From NCBI RefSeq assembly GCF_905171765.1, contig NC_053392.1, positions 414,542,787-414,606,786 of the forward strand: 64,000 nucleotides of DNA. Direction: 5' to 3'. Under the pieces are notes generated by a model. That model saw only the letters and a program-made list of their open reading frames with translations, had not been told where the DNA came from and did not search any database. The position numbers and the translations under genes are program-made. Source of the stretch: Bufo bufo (taxonomy: Eukaryota; Chordata; Amphibia; Anura; Bufonidae). Of this stretch, positions 54,684 through 64,000 are shown one piece after another; the first letter of the stretch is position 1; each line of letters opens with the position of its first letter.

Positions 54684-55174
54684 TGTCATGGTCTTACCTG
54701 CTTGCTGCTCTCCTTCGTTTGACATGTGCTGGCGGCCATCTTGGGTCCTGGGTTTCTTGTAGCCTTCCACCCTGCGGCTCCTCCTTCCCCTGGGAGGAGC
54801 TGGATGCCTAGCTCATATATATAGGAGGTCTGTGGCTTCAGTTCCTTGCTTGGTCCTCTTGTGTTCACATGCTTCTAAGACTGCTGCTGCTTCTGGTTCC
54901 TGATCCTGGCTTCGTCTGACTACCCTGCTGGTTCCTGATCCTGGCTTCGTCTGACTACCCTGCTGGTTCCTGATCCTGGCTTCCTCTGACTACCCTGCTG
55001 GTTCCTGATCCTGGCTTCGTCTGACTACCCTTCTGGTTCCTGACCTCTGGCTTCGCAAAGACTCTGCTCGGTTTCACCATCCGTTTGGACTTTTGCTTTA
55101 CAGCTTTATTTTCAATAAAGCCTTCTTATTTTCATTTATCTCTTGTTGTACGTCTGGTTCATGGTTCCGTGACA
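54684..55174 (+). repeat. Gypsy-2 3' LTR
   Basis: 491 bp, from TGTCATGGTC to CCGTGACA, same as the 5' LTR without the MITE. It has the same TATA box, 35-bp repeat block and AATAAAG signal. It is followed by the AATAG target copy. Confidence 0.96.
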
Positions 55175-55179
55175 AATAG

Positions 55180-55242
55180 GCCGACCAGGGGGTGCTGTCA
55201 TGCATTTGTGAATTTTCGGCAACGTATATAGGACAGGAGTAA
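55180..55242 (-). pseudogene. Penelope-like left copy, continuation beyond Gypsy-2
   Basis: The 63 bases after the Gypsy-2 target duplication continue the left Penelope-like copy (reverse complement of 57262-57321 in the right copy, encoding LYTLPEIHK and GRPIV-type residues). Homology stops at about 55242, where mariner-like sequence begins. Confidence 0.85.
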
Positions 55243-56754
55243 TGATGTGGAGGTGCCAACTTCTAATATTTTATTCAGAATAGAACATAAATCACGGAAC
55301 AAAAGTTTAAACTTAGAAAATGTACCATTTTAAGGGAAAAATATGTTGAATCAGAATTTCATGGTGTCAACAAATCCCAAAAAAGTTGGGACAAGGCCAT
55401 TTTCACCACTGTGTGGCATCTCCCCTTCTTCTTACAACACTCAACAGATGTCTGGGGACCGAGGAGACCAGTTTCTCAAGTTTAGAAATAGGAATGCTCT
55501 CCCATTCTTGTCTAATACAGGCCTCTAACTGTTCAATCGTCTTGGGCCTTCTTTGTTGCACCTTCCTCTTTATGATGCGCCAAATGTTCTCTATAGGTGA
55601 AAGATCTGGACTGCAGACTGGCCATTTCAGTACCCGGATCCTTCTCCTACGCAGCCATGATGTTGTGATTGATGCAGAATGTGGTCTGGCATTATCTTGT
55701 TGAAAAATGCAGGGTCTTCCCTAAAAGAGATGACATCTGGATGGGAGCATATGTTGTTCTAGAACCTGAATATATTTTTCTGCATTGATGGTGCCTTTCC
55801 AGACATGCAAGCTGCCCATGCCACACGCACTCATGCAAACACATACCATCAGAGATGCAGGCTTCTGAACTGAGCGTTGATAACAACTTGGGTTGTCCTT
55901 GTCCTCTTTGGTCCGGATGACATGGCGTCCCAGATTTCCAAAAAGAACTTCGAATCGTGACTCGTCTGACCACAGAACAGTCTTCCATTTTGCCACACTC
56001 CATTTTAAATGATCCCTGGCCCAGTGAAAACTCCTGAGCTTGTGGATCTTGCTTAGAAATGGCTTCTTCTTTGCACTGTAGAGTTTCAGCTGGCAACGGC
56101 GGATGGCACGGTGGATTGCGTTCACTGACAATGGTTTCTGGAAGTATTCCCATTCTGTGATTTCCTTTACAGTAGCATTCCTGTTTGTGGTGCAGTGTCG
56201 TTTAAGGGCCCGGAGATCACGGGCATCCAGTATGGTTTTACGGCCTTGACCCTTACGCACAATCTGAATCTTCGGATGATGTTATGCACAGTTGATGATG
56301 ATAGATGCAAAGTCTTTGCCATTTTTCACTGGGTAACACCTTTCTGATATTGCTCCACTATCTTTCTGCGCAACATTGTGGGAATTGGTGATCCTCTACC
56401 CATCTTGGCTTCTGAGAGACACTGCCACTCTGAGAAGCTCTTTTTATACCCAATCATGTTGCCAATTGACCTAATTAGTGTTAATTGGTCTTCCAGCTCT
56501 TCGTTATGTTCAAATTTACTTTTTCCAGCCTCTTATTGCTACTTGTTCCAACTTTTTTGGGATTTGTTGACACCGTGAAAATTGGAATCAACGTATTTTT
56601 CCTTTAAAATGATACATTTACTCGGATTAAGCGTTTGATCTGTCATCTACGTTCTATTACAAATAAAATATTGACATTTGCCATCTCCACATCATTGCAT
56701 TCAGTTTTTATTCACAATTTGTTTAGTGTCCCAACTTTTTTGGAATCCGGTTTG
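55243..56754 (-). mobile_element. Tc1/mariner-superfamily element, left terminus missing
   Basis: The right end reads TCCCAACTTTTTTGGAATCC...TTTG before TA (56755-56756). The left end lacks the outer approximately 60 bp and starts at AATGATGTGGAGGTGCC, which corresponds to the inner part of the right terminal repeat (reverse complement near 56680-56703). Broken transposase coding lies on the minus strand. The missing terminus coincides with the break in the left Penelope-like copy. Confidence 0.85.
55386..56395 (-). pseudogene. Tc1/mariner transposase, broken
   Basis: The best-preserved frame is 56260-55721. Its N-terminal helix-turn-helix remnants lie further right (to about 56395, RRKIVEQYQKG). 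RRCQLKLYSAKKKPFLS and FHWARDHLKW follow, then the catalytic VLWSDESRFEVLFGN block with the first Asp. A stop and frameshift near 55720 precede the second Asp/Glu region, of which only scattered codons remain to about 55386. It is not closely related to the two Tc1 copies with the CACTCACC termini. Confidence 0.85.
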
Positions 56755-56756
56755 TA

Positions 56757-58888
56757 CGTTTGAAGGCACATTTTGCAGCTCAGGATATGTCAGTCTCTGC
56801 ATTGGATCCACCTGTGCATAAGGGTTTGACATTAAATCAATTTGGTCTGAGACTTAAAAGTAGTTTTCAACCTCCAAAAACACATCACCCTGCAGAGACT
56901 TACATATCCTTAGTACAGAGAGATTTTGATGTGATTTTGTCGGATATACAACATGAAGGTTTGGCTTTCACACATAATTTATCCAAGGGAGAGAAATTAG
57001 CATTACATTCCTTACTTGACGATAAATCAGTCATTTTTAAGCCAGCCGACAAAGGGGGTTCACTGGTCATGCCAGACAGGGAGTATTATATTTCTGAGAT
57101 TTTGTCACAGCTTTCTGACAGGGATACATATCACCCTTTAAACAGGGATCCCGTCTTTGATATTAAACATAAATTGACAGAAATTGTACAGAAACATAAG
57201 GAGGTATGTTTTCTTGACGAAAAGTTGTGTAAATTTTTAATTAATCAGCACCCGGTTACTCCTGTCCTATATACGTTGCCGGAAATTCACAAATGCATGA
57301 CAGCACCCCCTGGTCGGCCTATTGTGGCATCAAATTAGTCTATTTTATCTGCACCTGCCATGTTAATTGAGAAGGTTTTGACTCCATTGATAAAAAATTC
57401 TCCATCATTTTTATTAGACACGAATCATTTTCTGTCTGATATAAAAAAATCTACACCTAGACACAGGAGACCTCCTGGTAACTTTTGATGTATGCAGTCT
57501 GTATACATTAATTGAACATACAAAAGTTCTTACTGCGGTTGAATGGATCCTGGAATCATCCAATTATACTTTACAGGAAAGACATTTTTTTCTGCAGTTA
57601 CTTGAGTTAGTTCTGCGGGAAAATTATATTTTATTCCAGGATACCTTCTTCCAGCAGAAACGGGGTACTGCGATGGGCTCGCATGCCTCACCGCCATATG
57701 CAAATAGCTATATGACATGGTTCGAAGATAATTTTGTATATAAAAATTTACTATACATACAATATTGTATATTTTGGCGTCGTTTTATAGACGACATTTT
57801 TTGAGTATGGCGGGGCGGCAGCGAGTCCCTCGAGCAGCTTACCCATGATTTTAATAACATATGGCCTGAGTTATCTTTTACAATTCAAAGTGATTTACAT
57901 CAGATTAATTTTCTGGATACTTTGGTGATAAAAGGTCAGGATAATTGCATACAGACTGATTTATATATAAAAAAAAACAGATAAGAATAGTCTTTTACAC
58001 TATTCTAGTAATCACTCACTTTTTGTTAAGAAATCATTACCCTTCTCGCAGTTCAAGCGGGTTAAAAGAATTGTATCAGATGAATCTGTGAGGGAAACCA
58101 GATTAAATGAGATGGCAGATAAGTTCTCTTCCAGAGGCTATCCTAGATCCTTGTTAGATTCTGAACTAAAGAAATGTACTAGCAAATTTGAGATAGTAAA
58201 ATCTCGTGGTGAGAATAGACGGTTACCGTTTATTGTCAAATATCACCCATGGATCAACAAGTTTTGCCATGTCATAAATAAACATTGGGGGATCATGCGT
58301 GCAGCCTACCCAGATATTATTGAATTTCGTGATGTTCCTATGATCTGTTACAAGAGAACTAAAAATATTAGAGACACCATTGTAACAGCAGACATAGGTG
58401 GCACCACGAATATGCCACGTCAACTTTTCCTTGCTACACCAAAAAAGGGCACTTTTCCCTGCTTGCAGTGCGTTCATTGTTCGGCGGTTATCAAAGGGGA
58501 ATCCTTTTCCCATCCACACACAGGTAAAAAATTTCCTGTACAGAGCTTTTTTACCTGTGACAGCAATTATGTTGTATACTTGTTAAAGTGCCCTTGTGGC
58601 CTTGTGTACATTGGTGAGTAATCTACCAGAATGAAGGACAGGTTCAGTAACCATAAATCCACCATACGGAAGAAAAATCTGCTGTTGCCTACCCCTTTTC
58701 ACTTTGATAGATGCTCTCACAATGTTTCGCAACTTAGATTTCAAATCATTGAGCAAGTGTTGCCACCACGTAGAGGTGGCAACAGGTTGCTTATGCTTAA
58801 AAAACTGGAAAGTTTTTGGATACATACCTTGCAAACCCTTGAACCCAGAGGTCTTAATCGAGAGTATAAATTAAGTGCATTTTTGTAA
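56757..58888 (+). pseudogene. Penelope-like element, right copy, broken
   Basis: 56760-57338 encodes the N-terminal and first reverse transcriptase blocks (FKPADKGGSLVM, LYTLPEIHK, GRPIVASN). An in-frame TAG at about 57336, a frameshift near 57450, then TFDVCSLYT, KRGTAMGSHA and an intact RFIDDIF (about 57778-57798) follow, then another frame break. 58088-58888 encodes the C-terminal part with a GIY-YIG domain, interrupted by a single TAA at 58619 just after GLVYIGE. The catalytic Asp pair is kept here, unlike the left copy. It is oriented opposite to the left copy, so the two are head to head. Confidence 0.9.
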
Positions 58889-59340
58889 GATTTATTAATG
58901 TTTTTCTTGTTAGACAGTAATGTATCTGAATATATACATATATATACAAAAAAAATAAAAATCTTTTTGATTTAGTCACAGAAAAAATGACAAAGAAAGG
59001 ATGTCGCTAAGCTAGTTCTAACCTGTATGTGATACATAATTCAGGGTAAAAAAAAATATTTTTTTGGGATATCTATGCATGCTGCTTGTTTGTGTTTCAT
59101 GCTGTTTGCTGACTCTTTTTCTATTTTCCACAGCTTGTTTTATTTAAAGCTATAAGAATTAATTAAATATTTATCTGTATTGAAACTATGTTGAAATTAT
59201 GTTGCAACAATGTGTTGAATTGCTGCATCTGATCTATTGAGTAACAATGTCTATAATTGTTGTGATTGATGTTTTGTATATCTCTATTGTCATGGTGATG
59301 TGACGTCAACACGTTTTCACGCCAAGGCTGGCGCACTATT
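58889..59340 (+). other. Penelope-like 3' untranslated region
   Basis: Begins GATTTATTAATGTTTTTC and has a TATACATATATATACA run at 58933-58948 that mirrors 47000-47020 next to the left copy. It then continues as AT-rich non-coding DNA without features. Confidence 0.6.
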
Positions 59341-59370
59341 TAAATATGTTTCTTGTAAAGATTCACTATG

Positions 59371-59400
59371 CTTGAAAAAGGCTCGCATTCGAGCCGAAAC
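59371..59400 (+). ncRNA. Candidate hammerhead-like stem-loop near Penelope-like terminus
   Basis: CTTGAAAAA is followed by a perfect 6-bp stem GGCTCG-CATT-CGAGCC and then GAAAC. The stem framed by a CUGAnGA-like sequence and GAAA resembles stem II and the core of hammerhead ribozymes, which are known in the terminal repeats of Penelope-like elements. The first core strand deviates from consensus (UUGAAAA), and stems I and III are not evident, so activity is doubtful. Confidence 0.35.
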
Positions 59401-60463
59401 AGGTGTCGCTTCTGTGCTCGACTCCTTTATGCTTGAATAAAGCAAGTTGCTTTCACAAGAACTCGAGTGCCGGTCTTTCTTACTGAAGTTACAAGTGGGT
59501 TTTTCTGCCCTGACGCGAGCACCGGGATCTCTGGAGAGGAGTGCCGACTGTTTCTATTTCATTAAACAAAACAAGTTGCCTGACTGTCCTGGTGATCTCT
59601 CTGGCATCAGTAGTGTCTGCATCACACACCTGAAACAAGCATGCAGATAATCCAGTCAGACTTCAGTCAGAGCACCTGATCTTCATGCTTGTTCAGGGTC
59701 TATGGCTAAAAGTATTAGAGGTAATCTGCATGGTTTAAGGGCAGCCTCCATGTCCCTCACTTCTGGTTCCCTTTGATGCTGAACTGAAATGGTTGAAGCA
59801 AAACTACAGCCGAACAGACTTATACGTGTGAAATATCTGATTTGTCTTGTGATTCACACTCCCCTGCAACATTTTTACAGCCAGATAAGTGACACCATTA
59901 GCTGTGACTGCTTTGTCACCTGAGCAGCCTTATGAACACTCAAGACAGCATATTCCTGAGCAATTCCATTCACTTCCCGCCATATGAAATACTTTTACTG
60001 TTTCCATCTTATAGCTAAATGCAATTTGTCTTATTAAATTTCTGCAAACTTATAAGCCTTCTAGACTTCCTTTTTATTTATTTAAATCTGCTGTGCAGGG
60101 GGAGGTGTGAAAAGGAGACAACTGACAGATTTTGTTTTTGTATTGAAAGTATTTGAATTAGTAAATTGATACCAGAATAAAGTATGGCTAGGCTGAAACA
60201 TTTGACTGGAATTCTGCTTTTTCACCACAACAGGTGTTGTAACAAGCATGAACTGACTTTCTTCAACTGAAGGAAGAAAAAACGGAAGTTTTCAAACTGT
60301 TTAAACCAGTATACTCACTCAGAAGACTACATTAGAAAACACGTTTACTTGCTTTCACTTCTGTAAAAGTGTCCACAATGCTGTCTAGATGCAAGGCTTT
60401 AGCTCTTACATTTTCAATGCTGAGGATCACACGCCCAGAAAGCCTTTAGTCTGACATAGTATT
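59401..60463. other. Penelope-like terminal region and unassigned DNA
   Basis: 59435-59475 holds GAATAAAGCAAGTTGC and GAGTGCCGGT, likely the terminal repeat of the Penelope-like family. Beyond about 59650 the sequence is non-coding and unassigned. Near 60100-60460 it may be the 3' flank of the next hAT. Confidence 0.45.
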
Positions 60464-61659
60464 TCACAAATAGCTCTTGATTAGTTTTAATTTTGAGAAG
60501 GACCGCTCCGCAGAGGCCACTGTCACAGGGAGTGATAGAAAGAACAGAAAGGCTATGCACACATCTGGTATATTTGATGCAAGTGCATTGTTCTCAACTA
60601 GGAGCAAGTGTGCAAGATCTTTTACAGTAGGTGCCTTCTGGATTTCATCTCTTAGTGCTGCTCTAAAGCTGAGAAGCTGCCCTGGGAAAGATGGGGGTAG
60701 GTCATTATCATATTTTTCCTGCAGCTTTGATGCAGCTCTAAACAAATTATCATCTGAGAGATGATAAAACTGCAGGCTGAAGTATATTAAAATGTTAATA
60801 CATTATTAACATTATTCAGGCCTTGGAATCTGTTGGCGAGCTGGTTTACAATGACGTCCAGACACTGGTAAAAAACTGTGACTTTGAACCGTTCCTCAGA
60901 GTCTTGCAGTCTCTCATCGACACACAGTTCGTCGTAATGTTTTTTTTACTGTGTGAATTCGCTTATTTTCAAATTTTGGAGGTACGTTCCTGTTCTGCAA
61001 GGGTAATGGCATCTGTTTTGGCATTATTAAAATTATTACGGAATGCTGAAAGGCCTTCCATGGCAGTTTTTATGAATTGAGAAGCTCTAGCCAAGTCCAT
61101 GTTTTCAGACTGTAGAATTTTGGACAAGGAGTTTACACTGTTTAATATCTTCGATAGCAGAACAATTAAAAAAATTAACTGAAATGACTCTATTTTTTTC
61201 TTAAATGCCATAGCCTCCTCTCTTTCACTTTTTTTTAGATGACAGAAGCACAATTTTTGACAAAGTCCTCAAAATATCTGGGTAGTGGAAACACAGGGCC
61301 AACAGTGAGTCATAGCGAGAAGACCACCGCATGGGGCACAGTTTTTTCAGTGTGACAGAGGATTCACTAGTAAATGATTATAGAATGCCCCATCACTTTC
61401 CACTGTTTCCAAAAAACAAATAAAGGCTTTGTAATGTGGTCATAAAACTGAATATTTCAGTGATGTCTGAAACAGCATCCTGAAGAACCAGATTTAGGTT
61501 ACCAGAATATACGCCACTCAAGGTGGCAGCTCTGTCATAACCCTGACCTCGACATTTGTCTAAAGAAAGTCCCTTCTTTTCAAGGCTTGCCAATACTTGG
61601 TTTTCTATCCCAGCAGCACTTTGATCTATAATGGGATGAAAACCCAGAAAAGACTCATG

Positions 61660-62704
61660 TACCTAAAGAATTATTAGGAACACCATACTAATACGGTGTT
61701 GAACCCCCTTTTGCCTTTAGAACTGCCTTAATTCTATGTGGCATTGATTCAACAAGGTGCTGATAGCATTCTTTAGAAATGTTGGCCCATATTGATTGGA
61801 TAGCATCTTGCAGAGATTTGAGGGATGCACATCCAGGGCATGAAGCTCCCATTCCACCACATCTCAAAGATGCTCTATTGGGTTGAGATCTGGTGATTGT
61901 GGGGGCCATTTTAGTACAGTGAACTCATTGTCATGTTCAAGAAACCAATTTGAAATGACTTAAGCTTTGTGACATGGTGCATTATCCTGCTGGAAGTAGC
62001 CATCAGAGGATGGATACATGTTCTCATTCTGTTTACGCCAAATTCGGACTCTACCATTTGAATGTCTCAACAGAAATTGAGACTCATCAGACCAGGCAAC
62101 ATTTTTCCAGTCTTCAACAGTCCAATTTTGGTGAGCTCGTGCAAATTGTAGCCTCTTTTTCCTATTTGTAGTGGAGATGAGTGGTACCCGGTGGGGTCTT
62201 CTGCTGTTGTAGCCCATCCGCCTCAAGGTTGTGCGTGTTGTGGCTTCACAAATGCTTTGCTGCATACCTCGGTTGAAACGAGTGGTTATTTCAGTCAACG
62301 TTGCTCTTCTATCAGCTTGAATCAGTCGGCCCATTCTCCTCTGACCTCTAGCATCCACAAGGCATTTTTGCCCACAGGACTGCCGCATACTGGATGTTTT
62401 TCCGTTTTCACACCATTACACACTTTGTAAACCCTAGAAATGGTTGTGTGTGAAAATCCCAGTAACTGAGCAGATTGTGAAATACTCAGACCGGCCCATC
62501 TGGCACCAACAACCATGCCACGCTCCAAATTGCTTAAATCACCTTTCTTTCCCATTCTGACATTGAGTTTGGAGTTCAGGAGATTGTCTTGACCAGGACC
62601 ACCCCCCTAAATGCATTGAAGCAACTGCCATGTGATTGGTTGACTAGATAATTGCATTAATGAGAAATAGAACAGGTGTTCCTAATAATTCTTTAGGTGA
62701 GTGT
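61660..62704 (-). mobile_element. Tc1-like element copy 2, inserted in the TTF-type hAT
   Basis: The right terminus is the same as copy 1 (ending TTTAGGTGAGTG before TA). The left terminus is shortened by a few bases (ACCTAAAGAATTATTAGG). It interrupts the hAT coding region between INI and HESFLGF, and the two hAT parts would join at a TA. At about 1.04 kb it gives the uninterrupted form of copy 1. Confidence 0.9.
61688..62555 (-). pseudogene. Tc1-like transposase copy 2, broken
   Basis: Start MGKKGDLSN at 62555. A few extra bases near 62415-62425 shift the frame after ISRVYK. 62388-61960 encodes RRMGRLIQADRRATLTEI through WSDESQFLL to QQDNAPCHKA. A further break precedes the C-terminal part 61909-61688. 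The interval between the first and second catalytic Asp is 33 residues, with the same junction (ENMYPSSDGYF) as copy 1, so both share one internal deletion. Confidence 0.88.
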
Positions 62705-64000
62705 ATATTAATTCTTGTTACCCTCATATTTGAATCTCTGTCCACAGTAATATATCGGACAACCAGGCTCATTTGATCAGTTTGTGAAAGATCCTGTGTT
62801 GTATCGATGATCAATGAGTAAAAATTAGCTTGTTGGACTTCTAACAGGATATCATCGAGCACATGATTGGACAAAATATCAATAAGCTCATTTTGAATTG
62901 TAGGACTTAAATATTTTACTTTCCCATGAAGTTGCTGCAACAGTTGCTTAAGGACAGAATCATATTCTGCTAAGAGCTCAATCATCGACAGGAAGTTACC
63001 GCTATTTATTTTGCCGACTTTTTCCCTGTGGCATCGAAAAGCCATGTTGCTCATTGCCATTGTCAATGTAACATTGACTATTCTTTTTAAAACTTCCCTC
63101 CAGAAGTTTTTTTCGTTTCTTATTTGTTTTTCTTGTTCCTCATCTATAGTGCCCTGCCTCCTCCACTGGTCATAAACCACACAGGCATTTAAGTGAGCTT
63201 TTGCGTTTTCGTGGGACTGAATTTTAGTTGATAGGCCCTTCCATTTTTGTATGCCTTTGGCCCAAGCAGGTTCAAAGCCTAGTTTTTTTTCAATCCCCAA
63301 AAAGCCAACAAGGTTCACAATAGACCGAATTCAATTTAGGGGAGTAGCACAGCCAAGTCACTGGGAGTTTAAATCAAGTTTTTGTGATTTTCTCATAGTA
63401 TTTTTCAGAAAAGCATTTTTTATCTGCATCATTGTCTCTGGGAAAAGGCCCTGAAGGCCTGCAAGGACCATGAGAAATAATAAAGCGTTTCACTTGTGCA
63501 TCTAAAATGGTTATGGGAAAGTGTGCCCTGTCTGTGACATTTTTTTCGGATGCAATGCTGTGCAGATCAACAGTGTCAACTCCAGCTTGTTCAGCATCAT
63601 ATGCCTGACTTGGTTCAAGTTGAGTAGGCAATTTAGTACTTGTTTCACCTGATGAGTCCTGAAATGTATGCAATATCGGATCCTGCACTGCCATCTGACT
63701 TCCTACGCTAGAAAAGCTTTCTGAGCTAGCTCGCTCAGCCTCTTTAGAGCTTTCACCAGCATTGGGAGAAGCAAAAAAGCTGGTAATTTTGGGAAGTTTA
63801 TGTGATTTCTGGCTTTCTTCCCTTTTCCTTCTGCATTTTTGAGATCCATTTTGATGGGTATAGGAAGACATGTTACTCACACTCTCTATGGACCTGATGG
63901 TCCTGACTATCGAATACCTGACACAGGCATTAGCGGAAAGCAGAGAAAAGATTGCCTCCATCGAATCATAACTGAAGGATACCCTGTCTATTGATGAATT

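Larger units (their letters stand above)
49131..55174 (+). mobile_element. Gypsy-2: complete chromovirus, apparently very young
   Basis: The two LTRs are each 491 bp (the 5' one after removing a MITE and its duplicated TTA). They look identical by eye, including the internal 35-bp repeats. The 5-bp duplication AATAG flanks the element (49126-49130 and 55175-55179). The gag-pol frame is fully open. A polypurine tract and self-priming site are present. It is inserted in the left Penelope-like copy; the empty site can be read in the right copy at 57316-57335. All features needed for activity except an undisturbed 5' LTR are visible. Confidence 0.96.
60464..64000 (-). pseudogene. TTF/ZMYM1-type hAT transposase, broken, runs to window edge
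   Basis: Reading leftwards: N-terminal Ser-rich region 63961-63374 (with KITSFFASPN and a Cys/Gly/Pro/Phe-rich GPCRPSGPFPRD, start of a TTF-type zinc finger); 63318-62644 with WKGLSTKIQSHENAKAHLNA (end of the finger, zinc-binding His) and the DUF4371-like catalytic start SLIIDTTQDLSQTDQMSLVVRYI. A Tc1 insertion follows, then HESFLGF and LSLDKCRGQGYDRAATLSG (61650-61480), a decayed middle (61253-60969), and the dimerisation domain at 60745-60464 with PVTVASAERSFSKLKLIKSYL. Several frameshifts separate the pieces. This hAT class differs from the BED-type elements elsewhere in the window. No terminal repeats were seen; the 5' end lies outside. Confidence 0.88.

Overview
This window reads as intergenic DNA from a large amphibian, probably anuran, genome. 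No host gene, rRNA or convincing functional tRNA is visible. Almost every base that can be assigned belongs to a transposable element. The evidence is hAT transposases with BED zinc fingers, Tc1/mariner transposases, Gypsy/sushi-type chromoviruses, CR1-clade LINEs, Penelope-like elements with a GIY-YIG domain, and PIF/Harbinger-type and TTAA-type MITEs. The frog assignment is an inference from this mixture and from familiar anuran repeat ends (TAGnGnTGAGCGA termini, the CR1 3' tail near 38,625-38,890).

Layout. 1-6422 is a decayed hAT element (hAT-A, minus strand; left end outside the window) with foldback subterminal DNA at 5.3-6.3 kb. 6815-16430 is a second hAT-type element (hAT-B, 8-bp target duplication with 7/8 matching). 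Its interior was invaded by a Tc1 element (7243-14902), which itself holds a truncated Gypsy element (8218-11920) fused to a truncated CR1 LINE (11918-14843). From 16565 to beyond 33 kb lies a third hAT (hAT-C, plus strand). Its 5' leader was split by an 11,250-bp fourth hAT (hAT-D, 17282-28531, perfect 8-bp duplication GTTCTAAA), which carries a nearly intact transposase and three unrelated satellite arrays. 34808-37522 is a non-autonomous LTR element with two LTRs and no gag-pol. 38625-46430 is a near full-length CR1 LINE interrupted by a solo LTR and a 2.8-kb TTAA-type element. 46985-59650 holds two Penelope-like copies head to head. The left one is interrupted by a complete, apparently very young Gypsy chromovirus (49131-55174) and two Harbinger-type MITEs, one of them inside the Gypsy 5' LTR. 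A mariner-like element truncated at one end sits at the head-to-head junction. 60464 to the right edge is a TTF/ZMYM1-type hAT split by a second Tc1 copy.

The only long, uninterrupted coding regions are the Gypsy gag-pol at 50341-54672 (1443 aa) and the CR1 ORF1 at 45422-46408 (328 aa). Observations I rate highest: (1) both CR1 copies end ORF1 with a T-TTA-AAC heptamer directly before the stop, in exactly the register for a -1 frameshift into an ORF2 that lacks an early ATG; (2) both Gypsy copies, with unrelated sequences at these sites, have ten bases after the 5' LTR that are exactly complementary to ten bases about 30 nt downstream of their TATA box, the Tf1/sushi self-priming arrangement; (3) the satellite-bearing giant hAT, whose 295-bp array lies between promoter and transposase and shows a three-monomer higher-order repeat; (4) two Tc1 copies sharing the same deletion inside the catalytic domain. 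All positions and comparisons were made by eye without alignment software.
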